Of a DNA stretch of 64,000 nt, positions 1 through 8,783 are shown piece after piece. Origin of the DNA: Caldifermentibacillus hisashii. GTDB taxonomy: Bacteria > Bacillota > Bacilli > Bacillales > Caldibacillaceae. A program made the translations under genes and the position numbers. The notes under the pieces are model-generated. The model saw nothing but the letters and a program-made list of their open reading frames with translations, ran no database searches and had not been told where the DNA came from. Position 1 is the stretch's first letter, and each line of letters opens with the position of its first letter. The stretch is from the NCBI RefSeq assembly GCF_027568575.1, contig NZ_JANUVP010000016.1; one strand, given 5' to 3'.

Positions 1-128
1 AAAACCTTTGACGTTAATGTGGTTACCGATGTAATAACTCCGCTTACAATTTTGTTTTCCCGTTTTAACCGTGCGAGATTGTCCAATTGTTCCTTAGTAG
101 TCCATGATTGTGGTAACACTTCAACCAT
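1..128 (-). CDS. Hypothetical protein, N-terminal part (cut by window edge)
   Basis: Minus-strand ORF starting with ATG at 128 behind a GGAGG ribosome binding site about 8 nt upstream. It reads MVEVLPQSWTTKEQLDN and stays open to base 1, so only about 42 residues are visible. It lies downstream of the VirD4 gene and is separated from it by an intrinsic terminator. I do not recognise the family from this fragment. Confidence 0.6.
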   Translation of the reverse strand, partial: MVEVLPQSWTTKEQLDNLARLKRENKIVSGVITSVTTLTSKV

Positions 129-161
129 TTATAAGCCTCCTTAAAAGCATTGTTTTAGGAT

Positions 162-222
162 AATAAAAAACGACCACAAGAAGATAAAGTAGTATTTGTC
201 TACTTTACTTTCTTGGGTCGTT
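162..222 (-). terminator. Intrinsic terminator between virD4 and the downstream gene
   Basis: Long inverted repeat with arms at about 168-192 and 200-222. Read on the minus strand it is followed by a T-rich run. It lies after the virD4 stop and just before the ribosome binding site of the next gene, so it can end virD4 transcription or attenuate that gene. Confidence 0.75.
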
Positions 223-289
223 CCCATTCATTATTCCCTTTTTTAAATATTATCCTTGATTATGAGTTTATAATATATCAGATTCAATA

Positions 290-2932
290 TCAATAGTTTT
301 TGTTCGAAAAATCATCCGTATCCTCAATAATCGAAAAAAAGGTTCCTTTATTTTCTGGTTGATTAACCGTTGTATCATCAACATTTTTTTGAATTTCATT
401 AACAAAGTTTAAAGTATCTGCACTAAGCTGGACCTCTTTAGGTCCATCTAGCGGTACATTATCTTTATTTTGATCTATATTTTTATCGAAACGAAATGGA
501 ATGATATCCGATTCTATCTCTTCCTTAATTCGCTCGGGTTCATTCATTTCCTTGGAGCTGTTAACTTTAGGTAACTCTGAATCCAAATCATAGTCTTCAA
601 ATTCTACTTCAAATGGTTGCTCAATTTTAGATACAGTTTCCTCAATTTGTTCGACGGATGTTTCTTCTTCCTCTTGTTCAATCCCTTCTTGAACCATGAA
701 ACTTTCTGGGTGAACATTGTTACGGTTAGTTAACCACACTTGAGCTGAATCCATATTGACTGATATGGTAGCATTTTCGAATTCTTCTTTTGGAACAAAG
801 TTTGCATCAATCTGTTTGACAGGCATAGGTCTATTGTTAATAACAATTTTCACAGCACATTGAAATGGCTTTTGGTAAATAATATCCGATGGTGATAAGA
901 TGGGATTCCTTTTCTTTTGATACGATATACCTTGACGGAGCACCGGGTTTTCCTGGAGCGGACTTACACTCTGCTCATTAATTCCTTCTACATACTCATC
1001 TTGTTCACCAAATACTTTTGAAAATAGTTCGGCATCATAAGATGGGATATCACCATAGACCATTTTATGCCGGAGAGAGCCTAATAGAGTTTGCATGTAA
1101 GTTTCACCATATTTGTCTGCAAGTTGAGTTACTGTTTGTGCAACAACAGTAATAATAGTTTTGTATTTTCGGGACTGCGCCGGAAATTCTTTGAATGGAC
1201 GATAGACGTAGTCAGGAAATTCATCGACAACTATATGATGAAAGGTAGAAACATTCGGTTTTCTTCTAAATACCGCATTTTGCAAACTTAACAATACCAG
1301 TTTTCCTAGTACATTTGATAATCCGCCAAGTTCACCTTTAGCGGTATTAACTAATAATACTCCTCCCATTTCCAAATGACGATCAAAATCAAAGTTAGTT
1401 TTTCCGAAAAGAACACGCCGAATCAGTGGGTTAGCACCTATATCATTGAGAACGTTTCGTAAATTTTGTACATATTCTGTTTTGGCATCATAATATTCAT
1501 CTTCTCCACGGTACTCACCGGATAATACCTTTTTCGGTGCGTCACTTCCTCTGACTGTTTTAGGTACCAAGTTCATGTCAAACCATTCATCAATTTGTTT
1601 AACGATGGCCCAGTGATTGCGTTCATCTCGATTCTCTAAACTTTCGTAACCCTCTGGTATTGTCTCCTTTAACATAATATGCATTCGTCGAACTAATTGT
1701 GGATTATCATACATTTTTAATAGCATATCGAAGGTCACTTCTTGTTCAGGATCATGCAATTTTAATAAATAAATATAATGCTTTAAATGGTTTCTCTCCG
1801 ATTGTTGAAAGAAAAAGTTGTTTGTCTTGCCTTCAGCTAGCCCTTCCATAACCATAGCGAATGCTTCGGCAACTTTTTCCACGGGACCCTGCATCGGGTT
1901 TATACTTGGTGTATCTGGATTGGTTGGATCAATATAAAATACTGCTTCGTCTGGAATGCCATGAGCCTTAACTAATCTATAGGCCTTTTCGCAAAGATCA
2001 TTGGACGGCTCTATGACACTAATTCCATTTAAGTACATGCCCTTTATTTCCTCTGTATGGAAATCTTTCCGCTTGTATATAGATGGATAGTCATTAATGA
2101 ATCTTGTCATCCAATGCAGGTCTTGGTTCAAAATAGGTAGAATAAGAGCACTCGTTTTCCCTGTCCCAATACTCCCTATAATTATATTATTAAGGGTCCG
2201 ATCTCGCCCAGGCTGAATTAATAGTTCCCTCGATTCGGATTCAGGTCCAAGAACGATATCTGGCCAATGTTCGGATGCTTCCAATTTAAACCATTTTTGT
2301 AGGAACAGATTCTTTATTTCAAATTCGGCAAAGGCGAGATTAATATCGGGTGCATATTGTTGATATTGTCCATTTAACCACAAAAGTATAAAACTGGTAA
2401 TAACCAATGGAATAAACATCATTATCTTTAACAACATTTCTATATCGCCAAAAGCTATAGCTTGCCATGCACTTGTTATATCTAACATCTCCCCCCGCTC
2501 CATGATATAGGGAAGAATAAAGTTATAGACGGGAGCGGTTATTAATAACAAATAATTGAATAACACACCAAGAAACATATTCCAAAAAAGTGTTGTTTTC
2601 CATTTAAGCGTTTGAAACGTTTTAAACTTCGTTGAGACCAACCATCCCCCGATAAGGAAGATAGAAATTAGGATAAACCCCCATAATCGTGGCTGTGTTG
2701 GGTCACCAAATAAAATAAAGGTTGGAATAACCGGTACAAATTGGCCAATCATCAAAAATAGATAATTAAAAACCCCCTTTAACGTACAAAAGAAAGATAA
2801 ACTCACTAATACAACCATAGAAATGACTGGCAATCTATGGGGAATCGTTGATAGTCTTTCCTTTATACGTTGCTGAAGGTGCGAAAGGATATTATTTTTC
2901 GAACGAGATGATTCAATTAGCTTATCACTCAT
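290..2932 (-). CDS. VirD4/TraG-type conjugative coupling protein
   Basis: Predicted membrane ATPase that links the DNA substrate to the type IV secretion channel. The 880-residue protein has hydrophobic segments within about residues 35-190. A P-loop (GSIGTGKTSA) follows near residue 255 and a Walker B-like stretch (HHIVVDEFPD) lies in the C-terminal half, as in VirD4/TraG proteins. The acidic C-terminal tail (about 180 residues) has no domain I recognise and may bind partner proteins. ATG start follows GGAGGAAAAATTTT and overlaps the stop of the upstream replication-relaxation gene by 8 nt, so the two are translationally coupled. The rest of the secretion operon is about 20 kb away on the other strand. 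Confidence 0.9.
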   Translation of the reverse strand: MSDKLIESSRSKNNILSHLQQRIKERLSTIPHRLPVISMVVLVSLSFFCTLKGVFNYLFLMIGQFVPVIPTFILFGDPTQPRLWGFILISIFLIGGWLVSTKFKTFQTLKWKTTLFWNMFLGVLFNYLLLITAPVYNFILPYIMERGEMLDITSAWQAIAFGDIEMLLKIMMFIPLVITSFILLWLNGQYQQYAPDINLAFAEFEIKNLFLQKWFKLEASEHWPDIVLGPESESRELLIQPGRDRTLNNIIIGSIGTGKTSALILPILNQDLHWMTRFINDYPSIYKRKDFHTEEIKGMYLNGISVIEPSNDLCEKAYRLVKAHGIPDEAVFYIDPTNPDTPSINPMQGPVEKVAEAFAMVMEGLAEGKTNNFFFQQSERNHLKHYIYLLKLHDPEQEVTFDMLLKMYDNPQLVRRMHIMLKETIPEGYESLENRDERNHWAIVKQIDEWFDMNLVPKTVRGSDAPKKVLSGEYRGEDEYYDAKTEYVQNLRNVLNDIGANPLIRRVLFGKTNFDFDRHLEMGGVLLVNTAKGELGGLSNVLGKLVLLSLQNAVFRRKPNVSTFHHIVVDEFPDYVYRPFKEFPAQSRKYKTIITVVAQTVTQLADKYGETYMQTLLGSLRHKMVYGDIPSYDAELFSKVFGEQDEYVEGINEQSVSPLQENPVLRQGISYQKKRNPILSPSDIIYQKPFQCAVKIVINNRPMPVKQIDANFVPKEEFENATISVNMDSAQVWLTNRNNVHPESFMVQEGIEQEEEETSVEQIEETVSKIEQPFEVEFEDYDLDSELPKVNSSKEMNEPERIKEEIESDIIPFRFDKNIDQNKDNVPLDGPKEVQLSADTLNFVNEIQKNVDDTTVNQPENKGTFFSIIEDTDDFSNKNY

Positions 2933-4235
2933 AAAATTTTTCCTCCTTTAATACCTTATAATCCTTGCGATAATAAAAAGGTGGTGTCTGCTCCATCACC
3001 ATTGCTTTATACCATTCGTCTATGCTAGCAAGATAGATGATGCCGGTGGTATTTTCAATTATATCTGAATGTAACTCGTCCGAATAAGGATACATTCCAA
3101 TGATATGCTTGACTGTTTTTTTTAACCGTCTTTCCTTTTGGAGAAACAGTAGGAATTGAAGAATATCTATATCTTTTACACTTCCCTCTTCCAATACTTT
3201 TAAGATAATTACATTTTCACGCCCCCCGTTTTTAATTGTAAAGTGTCCATCACCGTAAAGTTCTTCACGTTCGTCTGATAAATAAAGATCCTTCGGCGAC
3301 AACAACTCTAATGAACGATATGTCTTTTTAAGCGTACTTATGGTCTTTTTAACAATTTCTGTATGCTTTTGGTCAATGGTATAAGGATAGGAACCTATAA
3401 GTATTTTCCCTCCAACGTATCCGGCTCTACTCATATTTACAACGTAAAAATTCAAGTTTTTTATGGTATGTCCGTTAGCTTCCTTAATGTAATTCTTTAA
3501 ATGCCATACTCTTTTATAACGCTCAACAGGTAATGGTCGAATATACTTTAAGGCTGGGTCCGACTCATCAATAACACAGAACAGTACGTTGACATTTCTG
3601 TTTGGATGTTTGGTTGCAAGCTCCATATATTTTTTTATTTTACTCTGTATGGCAGCACTCTTTTCTGTTCCCATGTCAGCTTCAATATATAAAACACATT
3701 CATTTTTTTTATTAATTAAAATCCAATCTGGAATTAGATTATCAATTTCCTTGTATAACCAAGGTGCAGATTCAATTTCAGCATTTGAATTTTTTAAGGA
3801 GATTTTTGTTAATAGCGCAACATCTCTAGCACAAAAGTAATGATCAAAACTATTATTTCTGTTAACGTCAGGGCTGTTTATATCTTTTTTAATATCCTCA
3901 TCACTGATAATGTTTAACTTTTTCAGTGTATCCAATCCATTTTTATCAAGTTGATAAAAGATTTTGTCTGTAGGACTACGAGTATAGCGTTTAAATTTTA
4001 CTAATTTAGATTCTCTCCACCTGAGTAATTTTTTACGAACTGCATTACCCGTTATTTTATAAGCACGTTCAAAATAATATTCCAGTTGATACAAAGCTAA
4101 CGTGTCAAACTCAAATAGTAATTTTAATAGGTCAATATCAGCTTGCTGAAATCTAAAAGTGTAGTACTTCCCCCTTTTTTTTAAGTATAAAGTTACATTG
4201 TTTTTCTTCTTTTTAACTTCGATTAACTTAGCCAT
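2925..4235 (-). CDS. Replication-relaxation family protein
   Basis: Resembles the Replic_Relax family of Firmicute plasmids, which is linked to plasmid replication or oriT relaxation. The N-terminal ~110 residues look like a winged helix (repeated L/I heptads, then KLVKFKRYTRSPTDKIFYQLDKNG). The central part carries a restriction-endonuclease-like core (PDWILINKKNECVLYIEADMG). A longer TTG start exists at 4256, but AAAAGGGG lies 7-9 nt before ATG 4235 and supports the shorter 436-residue protein. Cotranscribed with virD4 (8-nt overlap). No classical relaxase is visible in the window, so this is the best local candidate for an oriT-processing factor; that role is inference. Confidence 0.75.
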   Translation of the reverse strand: MAKLIEVKKKKNNVTLYLKKRGKYYTFRFQQADIDLLKLLFEFDTLALYQLEYYFERAYKITGNAVRKKLLRWRESKLVKFKRYTRSPTDKIFYQLDKNGLDTLKKLNIISDEDIKKDINSPDVNRNNSFDHYFCARDVALLTKISLKNSNAEIESAPWLYKEIDNLIPDWILINKKNECVLYIEADMGTEKSAAIQSKIKKYMELATKHPNRNVNVLFCVIDESDPALKYIRPLPVERYKRVWHLKNYIKEANGHTIKNLNFYVVNMSRAGYVGGKILIGSYPYTIDQKHTEIVKKTISTLKKTYRSLELLSPKDLYLSDEREELYGDGHFTIKNGGRENVIILKVLEEGSVKDIDILQFLLFLQKERRLKKTVKHIIGMYPYSDELHSDIIENTTGIIYLASIDEWYKAMVMEQTPPFYYRKDYKVLKEEKFYE

Positions 4236-4253
4236 ATAATTTGCCCCTTTTAA

Positions 4254-4310
4254 CAAAAAAGAACCCTAAAATCCCAAAGCAAAAATAACGCTTTGAAATT
4301 CTAGGGTTCT
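4254..4310 (-). terminator. Leader terminator upstream of the relaxation/virD4 operon
   Basis: About 20-bp arms (4260-4280 and 4290-4310) with few mismatches. On the minus strand they are followed by six T, then directly by the AAAAGGGG ribosome binding site of the next gene. A TATACT -10 box sits upstream at 4330-4335 (minus strand). The terminator therefore lies between promoter and first gene, an attenuator-like arrangement. Confidence 0.75.
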
Positions 4311-4335
4311 CCCTTAAATATTTTTCATTAGTATA

Positions 4336-4874
4336 CCATAAAAAGAAAAAATTAGAAGTGTATAGATATAAATTAGCATGAGTAATATATTCAGAAACTG
4401 AATTAATTTTCGGCTAAAAAAGTGTGAAAAAACGTTAATTTATTAGGGTAAAAAATAGTCAAATCAAATTAAGTAAAAAATGGAAATTTTTCCATGCATT
4501 TACCTTTTTTTCAGTATTGAAGTTACCGTGGACCTGTGCAGTATGAATACAATACCCAAAAAGAATTAAGCTGAATTATTTGGGCATCACATCATGCCAA
4601 AACGAAGTGACAAAAATATAATCACTTCAAAACTTCACTTCGATTTGTCACATAGATGATCCCTGTGGATAGAAATGAAATATTATGTTTTTGAATAAAA
4701 AAATGCATAAAACAAACGATCGCTTTGGATGGACTAGGCTTTGCAAAAAATTTTATATTGTTGCTATGTATATATTCCATTTACCTTTCCAACAAACAGT
4801 AAGTAAAATCAGCTCAGCAATGCTAACTGAAAGTATATGTTAAGATAGAGCTTAAATAAAGGTTTTGTGTGCCT
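4336..4874. other. AT-rich non-coding region with short repeats
   Basis: No credible gene on either strand. It holds clustered CACTTC/GAAGTG repeats (about 4603-4651), partly inverted (CGAAGTGACAAA against TTTGTCAC), and a small inverted repeat, GGCAT...ATGCC, at 4583-4598. Its position between divergent operons and next to the tubC-like iterons makes it a candidate for part of the replication or transfer origin, but no specific origin type is recognised. Confidence 0.35.
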
Positions 4875-5249
4875 GAATTGTGTACCATAACCGGTAATAA
4901 ATACTAGTGAATATACTATTTAACTGTGTTTTAAACAGGTACACAATTCAGGTTCGTAATTGAGGTACAATATGCCTTAAAAGGAAGTCCTCCTCCACTT
5001 TTTATACGTAACTGCAATACCAAGGGGTCAAATTAAACAACAAGAAATACTATTTCAAACGAATATAAATAGATAATCCCAGTAGTCAAAATGATTATTA
5101 ACAAAAATCATTTTAATATTAAGGGAACATAATACAGGTACATAATTTAAATCCACAAAAAAGGCTTTAATAAAGCAAGATTGAACTTGATATTTATTCA
5201 TATTGTTATTATAATGTTCCTTAAAGGTATATAATTAAGGTACATAAAG
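4875..5249. repeat. Iterons of a probable tubC centromere
   Basis: At least six copies of a GGTACAYAATT-like motif: 4875-4886 (inverted), 4938-4949, 4964-4970 (partial), 5137-5148, 5226-5236 and 5239-5249. They lie directly upstream of tubR. In type III partition systems TubR binds arrays of short repeats upstream of its own gene to form the centromere. The last two copies overlap the expected tubRZ transcription start, which fits autorepression. Confidence 0.65.
5187..5215 (+). promoter_or_regulatory. tubRZ promoter
   Basis: TTGATA at 5187-5192 and TATAAT at 5210-5215 with exactly 17 nt between them. Iteron copies at 5226-5249 cover the predicted start site. Confidence 0.7.
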
Positions 5250-5273
5250 AAACAGAAAGAGGGGGTGTGATAT

Positions 5274-5612
5274 GTGAATGGTATAAACGAAGATCATCAA
5301 TACAAAGATTTAGATCGCATTGAGTATGACGATGATACGCTTATTTTTTTGAGAAAAAAATTAGATGAATTTACAATAAATATTTTTAAGATGATCTTTG
5401 AACACAACAAACAACACCGTGGTTTGGTTAAAACTAGATTAAATAATTATTTAAGAATGCGAAAAAGATATGATAATGCTTTTCTAATCTTAGAGTCACA
5501 AGGTTTTATAGAGAGAAAAGAAGATGGCACTTCTACCCCATATTTTTTGACAGTACGTGGTAGACAATTAATGGTTTTACTAAAATCAGAGGAAATAGAA
5601 AGAGAGGAATAG
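5274..5612 (+). CDS. tubR: TubR-like centromere-binding protein
   Basis: 112-residue protein with a predicted winged-helix core: helices around residues 30-85 and a wing before YFLTVRGRQLMVLL. Its size and position immediately before a TubZ GTPase match TubR of Bacillus type III plasmid partition. GTG start follows AAGAGGGGGTG by 6 nt; the in-frame alternatives are worse. The gap to tubZ is 4 nt, so they form one operon. It should bind the upstream GGTACAYAATT repeats, both as centromere adaptor for TubZ filaments and as autorepressor. Identity rests on context and fold pattern rather than a diagnostic motif. Confidence 0.75.
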   Translation: MNGINEDHQYKDLDRIEYDDDTLIFLRKKLDEFTINIFKMIFEHNKQHRGLVKTRLNNYLRMRKRYDNAFLILESQGFIERKEDGTSTPYFLTVRGRQLMVLLKSEEIEREE

Positions 5613-5616
5613 TTAA

Positions 5617-6969
5617 ATGATGAAACCCTTTTCTGTTAATGAAAATCTAGGAGCAATAAAAGCTTTGTTGTCTGACCACCTATACTCCCAGGAGATAAAA
5701 AATGAAATTTCACGTTTTCCCTCACAAGCAATTATCGGCTTAGGACAAGGTGGAGGCAGAATTGCAGCTGAATTTGCTAGATTTGGTTTCCCAACTTATT
5801 TGTTAAACTCATCAAAATCAGATATGGAAGAACATAAGAATCTTATCCCCGAGAGCAGAAGAATATTAACTAAAAGCACTAAGTATCCGGAATTAGAAGG
5901 AACGGATAAGAATGCTCAATTGGGTTTTGCAATCGCGAATGAGAATAAAAATTTATATGCAAAAGTTGCCACAGATGATGCTATCCAAGACGCTGAATTT
6001 GTTTGGGTCTGCGTTTCACTAGGAGGTGGAACTGGTAATGGTGCTTTGAAGATAGCTCTTACATATTTGTCGAAAGTTAGAGCTGCACGTGCTTTGCCTG
6101 GTGGAAAAATACCACTTGGAGTGATATGCTCGTTGCCTTCTAAAGATGAAAGAGGTTCTTCTTTTAGAAAAAATGCTTTAGCTGGAATCAATCTTATCCA
6201 ACAATTAATGAATGACAACCGGATAGGTGCTGCTTTAGTCATTGATAACGAAAAAATGAACGATTATTACGCTAAAAACCCTCTAAAAACATATGGGGGA
6301 ACAGAAATCGATGCTAAAAGTTACTCTAATATGGTTGTTGCAAGTTCATTAATAGAAATTTGTTCGCTCCCACTATTAGACGGCCGAGCAGTCTTTGATA
6401 AAACAGAATTATTAACAACCCTTTCCACTCCTGGGTGGTTATCCATCTCTAAATATGAGGTTGACGACGATGATGATATTGAGACTGTTATCAAAAACCT
6501 TTTTAATGACAATGAAGTGTTAGCTAACTATAAACTAGATAATACGGTTACGGGAGCCATTGGAATATTGTACCCTACGTCGAAGAATATATCGCCTAAA
6601 ATAGCTGATGATGTTTATGCATATACTTCTAAATTGCTAGATGCAAAGGTAAATTTGGCAATATCAAAGAATAGCAGAGTAAAAAAGCTTACACTCTATG
6701 GTTTAGCTATATATATAGAACCTTCAAGCAGAATTAATGAACTTATGGAAGAATTAAAAGAATGGGAAAGAATTGAAAAGGAACAAGAAGAAGCTAAAAA
6801 GCTTGTTGCAACTGGATTAGATGATTTTGATGATTTCTTTAGTAATAGCGATGCTCTTAGTAATACTAGACAAAAAGTAAACTTAACTGATCTAATTGAT
6901 AATTTTGAAGAAGAAAAAGTCAAGCCAAGGAAATTTAGAGCAGCTGATTTAGAGGATTTAGATATTTAG
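5617..6969 (+). CDS. tubZ: TubZ, tubulin/FtsZ-like plasmid segregation GTPase
   Basis: 450-residue tubulin-superfamily GTPase. The glycine-rich nucleotide loop is GLGQGGGRIA (about residues 42-51) and the tubulin signature is SLGGGTGNG (about residues 136-144). The C-terminal ~60 residues are charged and probably disordered, as expected for the tail that contacts TubR. TubZ polymerises by treadmilling and pulls the TubR-tubC complex, segregating the plasmid. The related RepX of pXO1-type plasmids has also been implicated in replication. Two consecutive ATGs follow AGAGAGGAA; either could be used. Confidence 0.92.
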   Translation: MMKPFSVNENLGAIKALLSDHLYSQEIKNEISRFPSQAIIGLGQGGGRIAAEFARFGFPTYLLNSSKSDMEEHKNLIPESRRILTKSTKYPELEGTDKNAQLGFAIANENKNLYAKVATDDAIQDAEFVWVCVSLGGGTGNGALKIALTYLSKVRAARALPGGKIPLGVICSLPSKDERGSSFRKNALAGINLIQQLMNDNRIGAALVIDNEKMNDYYAKNPLKTYGGTEIDAKSYSNMVVASSLIEICSLPLLDGRAVFDKTELLTTLSTPGWLSISKYEVDDDDDIETVIKNLFNDNEVLANYKLDNTVTGAIGILYPTSKNISPKIADDVYAYTSKLLDAKVNLAISKNSRVKKLTLYGLAIYIEPSSRINELMEELKEWERIEKEQEEAKKLVATGLDDFDDFFSNSDALSNTRQKVNLTDLIDNFEEEKVKPRKFRAADLEDLDI

Positions 6970-6972
6970 ATA

Positions 6973-7012
6973 ATAAAGACGTAAGTTGCAAAATACTTAC
7001 GTCTTTATTTTT
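6973..7012 (+). terminator. Terminator of tubRZ
   Basis: Perfect arms ATAAAGACGTAAGT and ACTTACGTCTTTAT flank an 8-nt loop and are followed by a T-rich stretch, 3 nt after the tubZ stop. Confidence 0.85.
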
Positions 7013-7129
7013 AAAAAGCTATTCTTACTCCCCTTCTCCTCAATTACTTTCACCTAAGACTTCAAAAAATACTTTATTCAGTATATTCATAGTTCGGTCG
7101 GATATAAAAGGGTTTTGTATATCTTAGAC

Positions 7130-7350
7130 ACGTTTTTGCGCTATTTACCGTTGAACGCAACTTAGCGTTATCGCTACTTAACATAAATAATAAAATCAAT
7201 TTCAAAAATGAGTTATTACAATGAATTTAATCGCTGTATAACGTATTTGAATTATTTAATTTTAAAATTTATTTTATGCGCTGTATTTCGCTTATGTCCT
7301 TATAGCGCTATAGAAATCGTAAAAACTAATGGAAATATAAACGATAAAGT
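7130..7350. repeat. Cluster of AGCGC/GCGCT motifs upstream of the TubY-like gene
   Basis: An otherwise AT-rich gap contains recurring GCGCT/AGCG/TCGCT elements at about 7137, 7149-7175, 7230, 7278-7290 and 7301-7312. The last is the perfect palindrome TATAGCGCTATA. The spacing is irregular. The cluster lies directly before a gene for a MerR-like DNA-binding coiled-coil protein, so it is a plausible operator or second centromere-like site. Confidence 0.5.
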
Positions 7351-7402
7351 GCTATGATTTTATCAGTATTGTGGAATTTCACATATGGGGAGGTGTATTT
7401 TC

Positions 7403-8287
7403 TTGTCTAAAGAGGAGGATATGAAAGAACAGCTGATGCAGGAATTCGAGAATGACCGGCTTTATCATCTAATCAAAATAAAAAATCTAGAAGATTACCT
7501 TTTTACGGAAAAGATATTGTCCATGCATACTGATATAACGTATAGTACCATTGAAGCTGGGCAAATCCTCGGTAAGCCTGATTCCACGATAAGAAATCAC
7601 TTTCGTTCAGATTTAATTGAATATATAGCTCCAGAAAGATTAGGTAAATATTATCGACTTAACTATAAAAGCATCTTTCGCTTGCATATGATATTCTTAT
7701 TGATTGAAAAAGCTTCACAGACCACAGTTGCTTTACTAAGTGAATTGGGACTTCAACCTACCGTAGTAATTGATGATAGGGGTAGAAGTGAAATATTAAA
7801 TTCCGGTAAATCCGTACCCACCAATGCAACTAACTTGGAAGAAATACTAATTTCAATGAATAAATTAATGAAAGAACAAGCAGAAGCACAGGCCAATGTA
7901 ATGAATATTTTAAAGTATGAAAATAAAATAACCAAAATTACAGCTGAAATTGAGTTTAATAAGTTGAAAATAGAAAAAATCCGTTCGGAATATAAGCAAA
8001 AATATTTAGAAGAAAGACAAGAAAAATTATTAATATATCAAGCTAAAAATCCGAAAAAGAAGCCATTATTAGGCCTCTTTAAAAATAAAAATGATTTGAA
8101 GGAAATGGAAAACCAATTTATTCAAATCAAAAAGAAATATGAGGAATATGAAAAAGATGATGTGAATATTAAGGAATATACAACATTAATAGAATCATTA
8201 GAAGAGGAATTAAAGAATTTACAAAAGGAAAAAGAGCAACTGGAAACAAAAGATATGAATACAAAGGAAATAGAAACAAAAGATTAG
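7403..8287 (+). CDS. TubY/RacA-like HTH and coiled-coil protein
   Basis: About 294 residues. The N-terminal region has a MerR/RacA-like helix-turn-helix (YSTIEAGQILGKPDSTIRNHF). It is followed by a linker and a long charged coiled coil covering the C-terminal 150 residues (KITAEIEFNKLKIEKIRSEY onward). This architecture and its position next to tubRZ resemble TubY, the third gene of some TubZ partition loci, or RacA. I chose TTG 7403, 7 nt after GGGGAGGTG; the ATG at 7385 overlaps that ribosome binding site and is unlikely. An upstream cluster of AGCGC motifs may be its binding site. Identification as TubY is inference from architecture. Confidence 0.6.
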   Translation: MSKEEDMKEQLMQEFENDRLYHLIKIKNLEDYLFTEKILSMHTDITYSTIEAGQILGKPDSTIRNHFRSDLIEYIAPERLGKYYRLNYKSIFRLHMIFLLIEKASQTTVALLSELGLQPTVVIDDRGRSEILNSGKSVPTNATNLEEILISMNKLMKEQAEAQANVMNILKYENKITKITAEIEFNKLKIEKIRSEYKQKYLEERQEKLLIYQAKNPKKKPLLGLFKNKNDLKEMENQFIQIKKKYEEYEKDDVNIKEYTTLIESLEEELKNLQKEKEQLETKDMNTKEIETKD

Positions 8288-8388
8288 CAGGCGGAAGATT
8301 AACTTGACTTATGGATACTTGTTTATTGAATACTCTGTAATAATATTTTATAATAGGATTAAGCAGAAATCAGAAGGGAGTGTTCAAA

Positions 8389-8505
8389 ATGTTATCTCTT
8401 TTTATCGGTGAAAAAGCACAAAGAGTTTTAGATCATATAGTTTTTTCTATTACAATCCTAATGTTTCTAACAAGTATAGGTCTTGCAATTTTAAAGATAT
8501 TTTAA
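8389..8505 (+). CDS. Small membrane peptide (38 residues)
   Basis: ATG follows GAAGGGAG by 9 nt. The ORF begins MLSLFIGEKAQRVLDH and ends with a single hydrophobic helix of about 20 residues. A terminator overlaps its stop codon. It is transcribed in the same direction as the TubY-like gene, about 100 nt downstream. No family is recognised, but the ribosome binding site, membrane helix and terminator together support a real gene. Confidence 0.55.
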   Translation: MLSLFIGEKAQRVLDHIVFSITILMFLTSIGLAILKIF

Positions 8506-8540
8506 CCTTCTTTGTAGCGATCAAGGAAGGTTCTATTTTT
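8504..8540 (+). terminator. Terminator after the small membrane peptide
   Basis: AACCTTC and GAAGGTT arms around a loop, then CTATTTTT. Confidence 0.7.
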
Positions 8541-8671
8541 ACCCCTAAAAATGGTAAATATTACCAGAATGAGCAACTCTATAGTTACCAATTATTTTTT
8601 TAGTTACCGATATTAGGGTAATAGTTTACTGTAAAATAGTATCAAGTACTTAAAATAAACGTAACTAAAAT

Positions 8672-8683
8672 GAACTAATGTTC
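8672..8683. promoter_or_regulatory. Candidate LexA (SOS) box
   Basis: GAACTAATGTTC matches the core GAAC-N4-GTTC of the Bacillus SOS box. It lies about 100 nt before the recombinase-like gene. Only the core was checked; flanking bases fit the longer consensus imperfectly. Confidence 0.45.
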
Positions 8684-8783
8684 GTTTAATGTGGATTCCC
8701 AATTTCTCTAGAAATAATTTGGTTTTTGTCAAAAAGAACGTGTTTGCAAACTTGAAGGTAACATTGGAAATGGGGGTAGTTTG

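Noticed and set aside
1091..1291. Plus-strand ORF of 66 codons within virD4
   Set aside because: Lies inside the virD4 coding region in another frame, with no ribosome binding site; a shadow of the real gene.
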